Below are positions 9,227 to 19,949 of a stretch of DNA of 64,000 nucleotides, one piece after another. Every line of letters begins with the position of its first letter. The first letter of the stretch is position 1. The position numbers were made by a program, and so were the translations under genes. Source of the stretch: Latrodectus hesperus (Eukaryota > Arthropoda > Arachnida > Araneae > Theridiidae); the NCBI GenBank assembly GCA_037975125.1, contig CM075853.1, forward strand, positions 30,436,795-30,500,794, given 5' to 3'. The notes beneath the pieces were generated by a model that saw only the letters and a list, made by a program, of their open reading frames with translations, had not been told where the DNA came from and searched no databases.

Positions 9227-11908
9227 TTACTCTACATTACGATAAGGAGCTAATCTATCATAATGTACTACCTTTGGTTTTGAAGCAGATGATTTTCTTA
9301 TACGAACCACGACGTCGTTCAGTCTTTTTAGGACTGTGTAGGGACCTTCCCAGTTGGCTTGCAGCTTTGGAGAAAGTCCTTTACGTCGAATCGGGTTCCA
9401 CAACCAAACTTTGTCACCTTCTTGAAATTCACGTCCTGTCGCTCTTGTGTCATACCTTGTCTTCATTCTTTCGGTCGTCAGGTTGATTCGGTCTCGAGCG
9501 AAGTTATGGACATCTTCAAGACGTGCCTGAAGGTCTCGAAGGTATTCCTCTGGCGATGAAGATGTATCCGGTGGACGACCAAACTGAAGATCACAAGGGA
9601 GACGAAGTTCGCGACCAAAGAGCATCTGTGAAGGAGTATATCCGGTAGTCTCATGGACAGCACTGCGATATGCAAGCAGAAACAGCGGTAGCTTCAAATC
9701 CCAATCTTGCTGATTTCTGGAAACCATAAGTGAGAGATTATTCAAGATGGTTCTGTTAAATCTCTCTACCATGCCGTCCGATTGTGGGTGTAGTGGCGTG
9801 GTCTGCGTCTTGTCTATTCCGAGAATTTGACACATTCCTTTAAACACAACAGAGGTGAAATTTGTCCCTTGATCAGAATGAATTTGTAAGGGTGTGCCGA
9901 ATCTGGAAACCCATTGATGCACTAGAACCTCGGCTACTGTAGTCGCCTCTTGATCGGGGATTGCAAACGCTTCAGGCCACTTAGTAAAGTAGTCCATGAC
10001 AACTAGTATGTATTTGTTGCCATTTGAGGATCGTGGTAAAGGACCCAAAATGTCCAATGCTATCCTCTCAAAAGGTGCTCCTACGTTGTACCGCTGCAAC
10101 CTTCCTCGGCTACGTTTCTTCGGTCCTTTACGTGCCGCACAGTCATCACAAGATTGGCACCATTTCTCTACATCTTGTCTCGTTTTGCTCCAATAGAAGC
10201 GTTCTCGAACTTTCTGTAGAGTTTTCATTACTCCAAAATGGCCTCCAGTTGAGCTACTATGCAATTCTTTCAAAACATCTGAAATTCTTGATTTTGGAAG
10301 AACAAGCTGCCATTTGAATTTACGTCCATCATCGGATTCCCATTTCCTGTATAAGACACCATTTCTTATATGGAGTGAGTCCCAAAGAGCCCAATATTGT
10401 TTAGCAGTAGGACTGTAGGTAGAGATATCCTGCCAACTTGGTTTCATACTGGAAGATTCTTTTAATTCTAAAATTGGGTTTATATCTGGGTCTTCTTTTT
10501 GGGCTTCTCTAAGTTCTTTATCACTCCATGGGTCTGGTTTCGATGGAGGTGAAACATTAACTTGCCGTACCGAAGGATTTACTAACTGATAGTTCTTCTC
10601 TTCTCTAGAACAATATCGGCAGCTTTTGTTATACGGTTTCCTTGATAATACATCAGTATTTCCATGAAGAGTTTCTTTGCGTTGACGTATTTCCATTTTA
10701 GAAATTCCACCATCTTTTTGTTTTGGACAGTATCTACGGACGTGTCCGACTCCACCGCAAGTCCAACACTGAATTTTCGTGTTTCTGCCACCTTTACTCA
10801 ATTCTAAGCTACGCAATTTTCGCTGCAGATCTTCAATTTGCTTTCTTAGATCATAGTTCGTATCAGTAGCAGAGACGGCTCTGATGTAGTACTGGTCTTT
10901 ACGCGTGGCTTGCTGGGCAGCCTCTATCTTATGTGCGTAGACTAGGGCAGATCCGATATCTTTGACATCGGCGAGTCTAAGTGTTTTCTGTATCTCCGGA
11001 TCCCGCACACTATCGATGAAGTGATGGAGGGCCAAATCTTGACGTATCTCAGCTGGGCAGTCGGAAAATGCTAGATGGGAAAGTCGCTGAATATCGGCAG
11101 CCAATTCTTGCAGACTTTCACCCGCTTTTTGATAGCGGGACTTTAACTGTAGTCTGCTATATTCTTTAGTGCACTTATCTCCAAACCGCAGCTCAAGCGC
11201 ACTCGATAGGGCTTGGAAATCGTGCCTCTGCTCCTCCGGAAGCGTCTCGAGAATGTCAGCCGCGTCTCCTCTTAACGAAGCCGCCAGGTGAAAAGCTTGG
11301 GCTCGGGGATTCCATCCATTAGCTTCCGCTACCATCATAAACTGGGTCTTGTATACTTGCCAGGATGATTTCCCATCAAATGTTGAAAGTTTAATATTGG
11401 CTAGGGAAGGCACAAATGCCACGTTGGGTTCCTCATGTTTGTTTGACATTTGCTTCTCCAAGCTTTCAATCTTCTTATTCATATTGTCTAATGCTTCTTT
11501 AACTTTCTTCTCTGTCTTCAAAACTTTAGTTTCAACTGAAGTTACCTTATCTTCCATTGCATTCATCTTCTCCTGAATGATGTTGGAGAATTCTTCTTTA
11601 ACACTTACAATGTCCTTCTTAAGTTCCTTTTTAAGCTCCTCCTGTCCAGATTTTATCTCTTTCATCACCTCGGTTTTAATCTCTTCTTGTCCAGCTTTCA
11701 TCTCCTCCTGTCCAGATTTTATCTCTTTCATCATCTCGGTTTTAATCTCTTCTTGTCCAGCTTTCATCTCTTCTTGTCTAGCTTTCATCTCTTCTTGTCT
11801 AGCTTTCATCTCTTCTTGTCCAGCTTTCATCTCAGCCATCTGCTCCGCTAATTTTTCGAGAAGACTTTTCATTAAATCCATATCCATTTTTCTTGTGACA
11901 CGCTGCAT
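9227..11908 (-). CDS. Gag-integrase fusion polyprotein of the Ty3/Gypsy element (PR-RT-RNase H deleted)
   Basis: The open frame runs from 12055, but its first 49 codons lie in the LTR and primer site. Met50 (11906-11908), just after the primer site, is the likely start, giving about 893 aa. Numbering below is from 12055. Residues 65-205 form a charged coiled coil with MKAGQEE/MKARQEE heptads. Residues about 215-400 are a retrotransposon Gag capsid. C430, C433, H438 and C443 form a CCHC zinc knuckle. About 20 residues later, HGNTDVLSRKP (464-474) is the extreme end of a Ty3/Gypsy RNase H region. The integrase follows with H599, H606, C636, C639, then catalytic D668, D728 and E764 (35 residues between the last two), and a C-terminal WEGPYTVL/YDRLAPY module. 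Protease, reverse transcriptase and the RNase H core are missing, yet the frame is intact. Gag packages the RNA and the integrase inserts cDNA; the polymerase would have to come from another copy. Confidence 0.93.
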   Translation of the reverse strand: MQRVTRKMDMDLMKSLLEKLAEQMAEMKAGQEEMKARQEEMKARQEEMKAGQEEIKTEMMKEIKSGQEEMKAGQEEIKTEVMKEIKSGQEELKKELKKDIVSVKEEFSNIIQEKMNAMEDKVTSVETKVLKTEKKVKEALDNMNKKIESLEKQMSNKHEEPNVAFVPSLANIKLSTFDGKSSWQVYKTQFMMVAEANGWNPRAQAFHLAASLRGDAADILETLPEEQRHDFQALSSALELRFGDKCTKEYSRLQLKSRYQKAGESLQELAADIQRLSHLAFSDCPAEIRQDLALHHFIDSVRDPEIQKTLRLADVKDIGSALVYAHKIEAAQQATRKDQYYIRAVSATDTNYDLRKQIEDLQRKLRSLELSKGGRNTKIQCWTCGGVGHVRRYCPKQKDGGISKMEIRQRKETLHGNTDVLSRKPYNKSCRYCSREEKNYQLVNPSVRQVNVSPPSKPDPWSDKELREAQKEDPDINPILELKESSSMKPSWQDISTYSPTAKQYWALWDSLHIRNGVLYRKWESDDGRKFKWQLVLPKSRISDVLKELHSSSTGGHFGVMKTLQKVRERFYWSKTRQDVEKWCQSCDDCAARKGPKKRSRGRLQRYNVGAPFERIALDILGPLPRSSNGNKYILVVMDYFTKWPEAFAIPDQEATTVAEVLVHQWVSRFGTPLQIHSDQGTNFTSVVFKGMCQILGIDKTQTTPLHPQSDGMVERFNRTILNNLSLMVSRNQQDWDLKLPLFLLAYRSAVHETTGYTPSQMLFGRELRLPCDLQFGRPPDTSSSPEEYLRDLQARLEDVHNFARDRINLTTERMKTRYDTRATGREFQEGDKVWLWNPIRRKGLSPKLQANWEGPYTVLKRLNDVVVRIRKSSASKPKVVHYDRLAPYRNVE

Positions 11909-11918
11909 CAACTCTTCA

Positions 11919-11936
11919 ACCCCGATTCTGACACCA
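11919..11936 (-). other. Primer binding site, leucine-tRNA-like
   Basis: Two bases after the 5' LTR the coding strand reads TGGTGTCAGAATCGGGGT. The leading TGG pairs with a tRNA CCA end. TGGTGTCAGAA is the expected complement of many leucine tRNA 3' ends. The tRNA assignment rests on general knowledge of tRNA ends. Confidence 0.7.
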
Positions 11937-11938
11937 GT

Positions 11939-13025
<1,087 letters not shown>

Positions 13026-13228
13026 CAGGGGGATTCTAAATTGTTTTTACAAATTAAGAAGGTTGTTAGTACGCATCCAGACAAGCAATAATTACATAGG
13101 AACATAGTGTCGCATTCCACTCTGAAAGGCAGAAAAGAGGAATTCACACCTGAAGTTACAACAGTGTTGGGTAAGTAAATGAATAACATCAAAAGTTTCA
13201 GAATCATATATATAGTTTAGTGAAAGCC

Positions 13229-13557
13229 TCACAGAAAATGCTCAAAATGCTGACCACGTGTGTCGTTGCTCAGTTGACAGCGGGGAAGGAATGACCCTCT
13301 CCAAGATTCCTTGTGTCGTGTTAATTTTGCTTGAGGCAACAATGATTCTAGCCTCGAGATCTTCAGCTGAGTCAACAGGCTTCTCATACACTAATGTTGA
13401 GGTCCGGTGAGCGAGGAGGCCAAGCCACAAGTCCACTACGTCTAATCCATCGTGACTCTCAAAAAGTGATGGAAAAATGTGCTGGGGCTCCATCGTGCAT
13501 AAACCACATCTCTTAAAGGGAAGTGGAGCTGTAGCAGCTTGCAATAAACTTGGAAGC
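13229..13557 (-). pseudogene. Mariner-like transposase, downstream half (broken)
   Basis: The minus strand reads LLQAATAPLP, then in another frame MWFMHDGAPAHFSITF around the second catalytic Asp, then WPPRSPDLN, then TLVYEKPVDSAEDLEARI and INTTQGILERV, ending GQHFEHFL and a stop at 13229-13231. The motif order and the final HFEHFL are those of the same mariner-like family as 14037-14400. Frame changes between the blocks show it is dead. Confidence 0.78.
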
Positions 13558-14036
13558 ACATGTTGTTGTTGTTACTTATCTAACCCTCATAAAACCAAAA
13601 ATATCTAAAATGTCTAAAAAATGTGATGGGTCCCGAAGGACATCGTCTTTTTTTAAAATTTAGGCAGGTTAAGATACGTCCAGGGGAGGTCATATTGACG
13701 GAACACCAAGGACAGTCTGGAAATGTCCTTTGCCCATGCTGAAAGGTGATTCCTCTCATGTGCCTACACAGATAGCGGGAAAAGGCAGTTTGATAAGATG
13801 TTGGTCTCAGATAGAAGGTCTCACCCGGTCTTTTGGCGAAGTACCATGAATGGTTGGAAGGAATTTCCATAAGCTTATTGAATTCAGTTTTTGCCAGAGA
13901 AGAAATCTTACTAGATGTGAGCTCTTCTCCTGGGTTTACTCCCTCCTCTGACCCCGATCTGGCCAAGAAATTCGCTCTTTCATTCCTCTCTACTCCCACG
14001 TGTGAAGTGATCCATTGGAAATGCATTGTGTGTTAG
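13558..14036 (-). mobile_element. 5'-truncated LINE fragment (RNase H and C-terminal knuckle) nested in the transposase
   Basis: The minus strand encodes FQWITSHVGVERNERANFLA, the end of a LINE RNase H domain (SHVG...N.RAN). About 85 residues later comes a CPWC...PGRILTC zinc-knuckle-like motif. A frameshift at an A-run near 13655 moves the expected end into another frame, KKDDVLRDPSHFLDILDI then FGFMRVR and a stop at 13573-13575. The 3' end is GTAACAACAACAACA (13558-13572), a typical non-LTR tail. The mariner reading frame resumes on the far side, so this is a later insertion. Possible short target duplication (about TGTCGTCC/TGTGCTTCC) is imperfect. Confidence 0.78.
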
Positions 14037-14400
14037 GACGACAGTCTCTCAAGAAGATTTAGTATGCCACCGGTCAAATGGTCTGGCCTGATGTAAAGGC
14101 CTACCAGGCAATCACCAAGGATATCTGCCTAGATTTCACGGAATATTTCTGCTGGTATCTACGAGGGGTGTACTATTGGGATTGTTGTCAGACCAATCGT
14201 GTTGATTGCTCTAGTTGAAAATGCCTTCTCTGCTGAATGTTGCTTCATCACTAATTAATACTAAAGCAGGAAATCTTGGATTGTTATTCTTCATCACCAG
14301 CATCTTCTGCACAAAGTCTGCCCAGAAAGGATAATAATCTGTCTGCAAAGATTGCACTTTGTGAGTGTACAACGCCATATCTTTCACGAAACGTTTCGGA
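14037..14400 (-). pseudogene. Mariner-like transposase, upstream half (broken)
   Basis: Allowing frameshifts and stops, the minus strand reads YTHKVQSLQTDYYPF, then NNPRFPALVLISDEATFS, then an AEIFREI..ADILGDCLVG..I.PDHLTGG stretch ending near NLLERL at about 14045. DEATFSREG around the first catalytic Asp and the LVGPYILP..LTG-type stretch are typical of a mariner-like family common in arthropods. At least two stops and one frameshift make it inactive. The N-terminal DNA-binding domain is missing. Confidence 0.75.
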
Positions 14401-14578
14401 CTATGTTATTTAGACAGTATTTAACTATAATGTCCACCGTTTTTGAAGGTTAACGTATATTCTGATTGGGATTTTTCGGTAACCAATAAGTGCAAAATGG
14501 GGCTTTATCTTTGTGGAAATTTGCATACGGTAAATTTGTGATAGATTCTTGATGCGCTTCTACTTTCCTTTTTTCTCT

Positions 14579-14670
14579 GAGTGGAATGCGATCCAATGTT
14601 CCTATGAATTGATTGTAAGGATGGATACTATCACCCTCTTAATTTGTAAAAATAATTTAGAATCACCCTG
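14579..14670. repeat. Right terminal inverted repeat of the mariner-like element
   Basis: GAGTGGAATGCG through TAATTTGTAAAAATAATTTA to GAATCACCCTG is the reverse complement of 13026-13122 with scattered mismatches. Confidence 0.85.
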
Positions 14671-14718
14671 TATATGTATGCATGCACACACACACAAACA
14701 CATATATTTACAGATATA

Positions 14719-14719
<1 letters not shown>

Positions 14720-14792
<73 letters not shown>
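14720..14792. repeat. (TA)n microsatellite
   Basis: An essentially pure TA run of about 70 bases just outside the mariner-like element. Overlapping Tyr-Ile frames on both strands are artefacts. Confidence 0.97.
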
Positions 14793-14801
<9 letters not shown>

Positions 14802-14839
14802 ATATGAAGAACTTACATTTAAAGTTCATGAAAGTTTAA

Positions 14840-15774
14840 ATAAATTTATGAATTATACTGAATTATATTAATAGAGAAAATTTTCTGTGCAGCAGAACTA
14901 TAGCAACTGATTTTGTACCATTCCATGGATTCATTGGTATTACTAACTGTTACAATAATGGGAGTTTTCCAGATGAAAAAAGGAAAGCTTCTTTACTATT
15001 TTATAGTATGAATATGGGTTCTCACATTTGACATTATTAAATTATTACTCTCCTGTAAAATTATTTTTAGTGCAATATTTTTATACGCAATTAATTTTTT
15101 ATTGTTACTAACGTATTCATTATTATGATTTAATATTGAAGGAAACAATGTGCATATGCATAGTTACACTCAAAATTAAATCAAATTCAATAATGCTCTG
15201 CAATAATTCAACAATTGTTAAAAATTCAATTGTTATTAATTGTATTTACTCAAAAGCTCATTTGCTTGCGAATTCTTCTGATTGAAGGGTCAAAAGTTAT
15301 ATTGAGATATTTGTTTTCTTACGTTTATTGTTTTTAAAAATAGCTTGTGGCATATAGATATGTGCTCACGAGCATTTAATTGGATAAGGAAGTTATGGTA
15401 AGTAAACCCCAAATTAATGTCCTTAAATCAGTAACTAGACAATATGTTTTCACATATAAATATTGAAAAATACTCTGATTTTTAAAGTTCAAATGTATTA
15501 GATACAACATTTGATGAAGTCCGTGAAAGTGTCTAGTTAAAATTTGAAAATAAAACAGTCTTAAAATATTCAACTGTTTTTGTTCTTAAGAGAAATTGAG
15601 ATGAATAAAAATATGCTTTGTTTAAAAATATAAGCAGCATTGAAATACATAGTTTAATAAATATATTTAATATAGTATAGTATAATAATATAGTTTAATA
15701 AATTTATTTTCAATCAAAATATAAGATTTGCTTATAAGACAAAATATAAATAGAAAATAGGTCATCAATAATTC
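14840..15774. other. AT-rich noncoding stretch, no gene seen
   Basis: No exon-like segments or repeats recognised apart from short AT-rich tandem similarity near 15640-15720 (ATAGTTTAATAAAT-type repeats). Confidence 0.55.
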
Positions 15775-16027
15775 GGCACAGATGCCGTATAATCCATGAT
15801 TTCAAATTCTGAGATTAGCGATTTTTTGGCGGATTTGCTTATGTATTTGGCAACCTCGTTTTTATTTCGTCATACATATGAAGATCTATAAGAACTATGC
15901 AGAAAATTATATTTTGGTAACCCTAGCATTTACGTCATCGCGCACGTCATGATACGTCATCTCGGCAACATTTTTCATCGCCAAAAAATTCAGAATTTGG
16001 AATCATGGATTATACGGCACGTGTGCC
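15775..16027. mobile_element. MITE, GGCACAGA family, copy B (inverted orientation)
   Basis: 253 bp, starting GGCACAGATGCCGTATAATC and ending GGATTATACGGCACGTGTGCC. The interior matches copies A and D in reverse, for example TGGCAACCTCGTTTTTATT and ATCTCGGCAACATTTTTCATC. A clear 9-bp target duplication is not visible for this copy. Confidence 0.75.
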
Positions 16028-16187
16028 ATATTGTGTTTTTATACTATAATTAATTATATATACAATTTATAATATAATATACTATACATTTCATATATAG
16101 CCGAATTCAAATATTGTAATATATCATAGAATAAAAATTTAAAACTCATTGCATCTATTATTAATAATTTTTTTGCGCAAGAATCAT

Positions 16188-16303
16188 GATGTTTTGGCGG
16201 ATTTCTTATGTATCTGGCAACCTGATTTTTATTACGCCATAGAGATGGAGACCTATAAGAATTATGCTGAAAGTTCTGCTTTGTTAACCCAAGTATTTAC
16301 GCC
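16188..16303. mobile_element. MITE, GGCACAGA family, copy C (internal fragment)
   Basis: TTTTGGCGGATTTCTTATG through CTGGCAACCTGATTTTTATT to GTATTTACGCCAT parallels the interior of copy B in the same orientation. Both terminal repeats are missing. Confidence 0.65.
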
Positions 16304-16309
16304 ATATTT

Positions 16310-17085
16310 TTATTTTTATTGGATTGAAGATTGCACAATTAATACAAATTTCAAAATAAAGAACACAATCTAAATTTTTATTTAGTACTTAATCACTTGC
16401 ATTCCACATAAAAAATTGAAAACACCATCTCAAATAGGAAAAGAAGCATATTTGAATGTACAGTTTTTCATTTTTAATTTACACGTAAATAATCCCTAAC
16501 TTATTCAAGTTCTTTTGTTTTTACCAGTCTTATAGTGGTGCATTTCTTATTATATTGCTTTTATTTCAATCCACCATTTACTCCAACATAAATTTTCTTC
16601 ATAATATTAATGTAGTTAATGTGATCTCCAATTAAAAGGGCTTTAAATAGTTTTGGAGAATTTAAATATTTTTTTTAATCAAAAACGTTTGAAGCAATGT
16701 TTTTAATTTTCCAAGAATTTAGAAAAAATAATTTCTTGAAAAATAATTTTACCGTTGTCTTTTTCGTGAATCAAAATGCGTAAACATCATAATATGCAAC
16801 TAAAATGATATTATAATCAGAGCTATATTTAAAAGCTAAAATTTTAATATTGAATAATATTTTACAATTATTATCGATGTTTTTTTCATAAAATTAAAAA
16901 TTATGTATCATTTTAAAGTGCTTACTTAAATATTTAAATTTGATGTTTAAATTCTTTGTACTTGCTTTGGAATATTCTAAATATTAGGACAAAATAGAAA
17001 TTATATTAAATTAATATTACTCTATTATAAAAGATAAATGCCTAATGTATGTCTTATAATGGTGTTATATGTTAAAAGTTTACAA
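16310..17085. other. AT-rich noncoding stretch, no gene seen
   Basis: Low-complexity AT-rich DNA without recognisable exon, RNA or repeat structure. Confidence 0.5.
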
Positions 17086-17087
17086 TC

Positions 17088-17286
17088 GGGTACCTCTTGA
17101 TTCTTTGGCGATATTTTTGATGCCAAGATGTGACTAACAAGATGGCCACTGCACAAAAGCTATGCAAAGAAATGATTGACTGGATTACCAGAAATTGAAG
17201 TTTATCGCCAAACCATGTAGTACCTGATTCTACACCAAATCCATGTAATTTTAATGTTTCGGTACAGCGTCGTGCCAAAAAAAGGT
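17088..17286 (+). other. Imperfect inverted repeat, with a tentative upstream exon end
   Basis: GGTACCTCTTGATTC..TTTGGCGATA (17088-17112) is roughly inverted at about 17211-17232 (TATCGCCAAACCATG..AGTACC), so this may be a small foldback element. Separately, AAAAAAAG|GTAATA at 17286/17287 is a possible splice donor. It would leave two bases that join the single leftover base of the exon at 17780 and read ...VQRRAKK-R-RRNRH. The phase match alone has a one-in-three chance and no good acceptor is visible, so this is weak. Confidence 0.2.
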
Positions 17287-17320
17287 AATATAATAAAAGT
17301 AGGTAATTTGTATGAATGAA

Positions 17321-17600
17321 GCTCGGTGGCTTTGTGGCAGCGTTTCATGCTCCCAAGGCTCTGGTCCGAGGTTCGACCCTCGGGCTGAGCAAGGTCAACT
17401 CAGCCTTTCATTCCTTCAGTGGGTAGATAAACTGACTATCAAGCATGTTTGGGAACTAAACACTGAGGTCTCACGTTAAGCTGACCATCTAACTGCGACA
17501 TATGCTTCGCACCCCAGTGTCCTTGTTCATGGAAACAGTTATGAGTACTGTACGCCTTGGCCCACATGGGCTGTCATGCCACGGAGTTTAGTTTAGTTTA
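17321..17600 (+). repeat. tRNA-derived SINE, family 3, with (GTTTA)n tail
   Basis: The head has box-A-like GGTGGCTTTGTGGCAGCG and box B GAGGTTCGACCCTC, followed by about 200 bases and a GTTTAGTTTAGTTTA tail. ATTTGTATGAAT (17306-17317) and ATTTGCATGAAT (17601-17612) are a 12-bp target duplication with one mismatch. The head keeps GCTC...GAGC pairing like a tRNA acceptor, but the long tail shows it is a SINE. Confidence 0.78.
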
Positions 17601-17779
17601 ATTTGCATGAATTAAGTTCATACATTACCCTCAATTTAAGTATAAAACTAAAATACTTGTTCACGTAGACGTTTGAAGAGCAAATTGAATTGTCTATATA
17701 TACATACTAAGCGGTAATTACCCATAAGTATATAATTCTTTAAAAATTAAAATTTTTTAATACTATACCATTTTTTCAG

Positions 17780-17912
17780 GAGGAGGAACCGACATGTTGA
17801 ATGGGAGTTACCCATCGTCGATTTCCAGGATGATGATGAGCCAGAGATGAGGCCCATGGATGATGCCATGTTCCTCCAGCTCCTCCTCGAGCTCCCAGAT
17901 ATCCCCATCAGG
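17780..17912 (+). CDS. Penultimate coding exon of an unidentified gene
   Basis: The acceptor CATTTTTTCAG precedes 17780 and the donor AGG|GTAAAT follows 17912. After one leftover base, 44 codons are open: RRNRHVEWELPIVDFQDD, a DEPEMRP stretch, then MDDAMFLQLLLELPDIPIR. The piece is basic first, then acidic, then a hydrophobic leucine-rich segment. Base composition is far above the AT-rich surroundings. It joins in frame to the exon at 18340. I do not recognise the family. Its true upstream exon is unknown. Confidence 0.7.
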
Positions 17913-18015
17913 GTAAATATACCATTAAATTATTCTTTAAAATTTTCATTAAAAATGATTTAAATGTATGCTTTTTTAAAAACAATTCTCATAACAATTA
18001 TAAAATGTCAAATTT

Positions 18016-18272
18016 GGCACAGATACCGTATAATCCAGAATTCTAAATTCTGTATTATTTTGGCAATGAAGAAATGTTACCAAGATGACGTATTGGGACG
18101 TGCGTTATGACGTAAATACTAGAATTGCAAAACTAGAATTTTCTGTGCATAATTTTTATAGATCTCCATATCTATGACGTAGTAAAAACCAGGTTGCCAA
18201 ATACATAGGAAAACCCATTAAAAAATCGCCAAACTCAGATTTTGGCATCCTGGATTATATGGTTTCTGTGCC
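18016..18272. mobile_element. MITE, GGCACAGA family, copy D, inside an intron
   Basis: 257 bp from GGCACAGATACCGTATAATC to GGATTATATGGTTTCTGTGCC, flanked by a perfect 9-bp duplication GTCAAATTT (18007-18015 and 18273-18281). The interior matches copy A in the same orientation and carries several TGACGTA motifs. It lies wholly in the intron between the exons at 17780 and 18340. Confidence 0.85.
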
Positions 18273-18339
18273 GTCAAATTTAAATCTTTAGTAATGTGTT
18301 AAGTGCCACAATTAATATTTATTGTTTTTTCTTTTACAG

Positions 18340-18417
18340 AACGAAGTGTTGGTACGTCACTATCCTGGAGTACGATTGGTACGCCGCAATATACCAGCGC
18401 ATGTACTTGGAGGATAA
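18340..18417 (+). CDS. Last coding exon of the same unidentified gene
   Basis: The acceptor TTTTCTTTTACAG precedes 18340. The frame continues in phase 0 as NEVLVRHYPGVRLVRRN then IPAHVLGG and a TAA stop at 18415-18417. The two exons together encode 69 residues of a C-terminus ending in a basic, Arg/Val-rich tail. No family is recognised; no signal or membrane segment is seen in this part. Confidence 0.7.
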   Translation, partial: NEVLVRHYPGVRLVRRNIPAHVLGG

Positions 18418-18431
18418 TGTCTGGTGTTTAA

Positions 18432-18437
18432 AATAAA
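18432..18437 (+). terminator. Polyadenylation signal AATAAA
   Basis: AATAAA lies 15 bases after the stop codon of the gene ending at 18417. It is the first candidate 3'-end signal; others occur downstream (for example near 18891), so the real cleavage site is open. Confidence 0.4.
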
Positions 18438-18439
18438 GA

Positions 18440-19780
18440 TTACCATCATAAACATCTTTGCGAATCGAATCCAACAACATCTGGATTGAAAGGGTGGGTT
18501 CGGGAGGATTCGCCTACACAAACAATCTTTCGAAATACATTTTCTTTGAAAAAAGTACATTGAAAATCAAACAAGTATTGATGAAAACAAGCTTAACTTG
18601 TTGATGTTAAATCTTATTATAGATTCGTACATTATAATTTGTCTAAATCAACAACCTTTAGATGAAAAAATCGTGAATGAAGAATTTATGTACAGATTTT
18701 AAAGAAAAATGGAAATCAAGATATGTTGCAAGAACATACACCTAAACCTATTATTCTTCAATATGTTATTATAATGATCTAACATAAAGAACTTTATACG
18801 CAAACCTCTTTTTTTGACTTAAGTGTTGTGAAAGATATACAATAATGTTAAAAGAAACTGACAGATAGAATTGATGAATCATTTGTTGAAAATAAACAAA
18901 TCATATGTAGTCTCTTAATTTAAGTATTTCGTTTCTGTTGAAAGCAAATGAAAAATAAATTTTTATTTATACAGTGCTTCTATGTAATCAATGTATATTT
19001 CACAAATTACTTCTTAAAAATACAACATTTCTATATACTTGATGTTAATTTTTAACAATTTTAATAAATAGCTATCATTTATCAGCACAAATAAGTCACG
19101 TATTGCAACCCATTCTATACATAAGAAAGATTACAGATTTCAAATTCCACTCTGCATATATTATAGTTCATAAATTATTTATGAGCTTTCAAAATATGGC
19201 GAGGATTATGATTTTATGTGGTCAAACATATAACATCATAATCCTCACAACAATCATAATCATAATCTTTTAACTACAGAGATAAAACTTATCATATGTT
19301 AATTGATGAATGCCACTAAGTCAGCAAAAAGTAATTTTGAAATTGTTCTAATGTTTGAAAGTTTTGTATATTGGTTTTTACTATACAATTTGAAAATTAT
19401 TACTTCCTTTTATAACTTAAAAGCCAATTTTTGTGATAATACTAATTGAAAATAGGATTAAAGCATGAAATACTAAAGAAAACATATAAAAGAAACAAAT
19501 AAATAATTCAGATAGAAAATTATACGCAACCAAAAAATTAGTGCAGTAAATAGATAAAAAATATCGTTAATAATAATATCATTTGCATTTTATAAATTTT
19601 TAGAAAGAATAAAAATTATATAAAGTCATAAATATATTATATACACTGTTTCTTTATTAAACAGTACACTATTTTCTTAAATAAAGAAGTATGTAAAAGC
19701 AACTTGTTGTTTTCTTTAAAATAGAGCAAAAAAAGAGCAGTGAAATTAAACTAATTATATATATTTAATGCTATATTATT
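18440..19780. other. AT-rich stretch: possible 3' UTR then intergenic, with a hairpin
   Basis: No further coding exon is recognised. GAGGATTATGAT (19201-19212) and ATCATAATCCTC (19235-19246) form perfect 12-bp inverted arms with partly pairing inner bases. Confidence 0.5.
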
Positions 19781-19787
19781 TTGAATG

Positions 19788-19948
<161 letters not shown>

Positions 19949-19949
19949 A

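Larger units (their letters stand above)
13026..14670 (-). mobile_element. Decayed mariner-like (Tc1/mariner superfamily) transposon with nested LINE
   Basis: Inverted terminal repeats of about 95 bp lie at 13026-13122 and 14579-14670. Both carry CAGGG(G/T)GATTCTAAATT from the outside and continue to CGCATTCCACTC. The transposase reads on the minus strand and is split by a LINE fragment. The N-terminal helix-turn-helix region is not recognisable between about 14400 and 14579, which points to an internal deletion. TA- and GT/CA-rich tracts flank both ends. Confidence 0.82.

Noticed and set aside
17072..17278. 68-codon minus-strand frame
   Set aside because: No domain, overlaps an imperfect inverted repeat, and no splice context.
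17321..17391. Functional tRNA gene
   Set aside because: tRNA-like head is followed by a SINE body and a GTTTA tail with flanking duplication.
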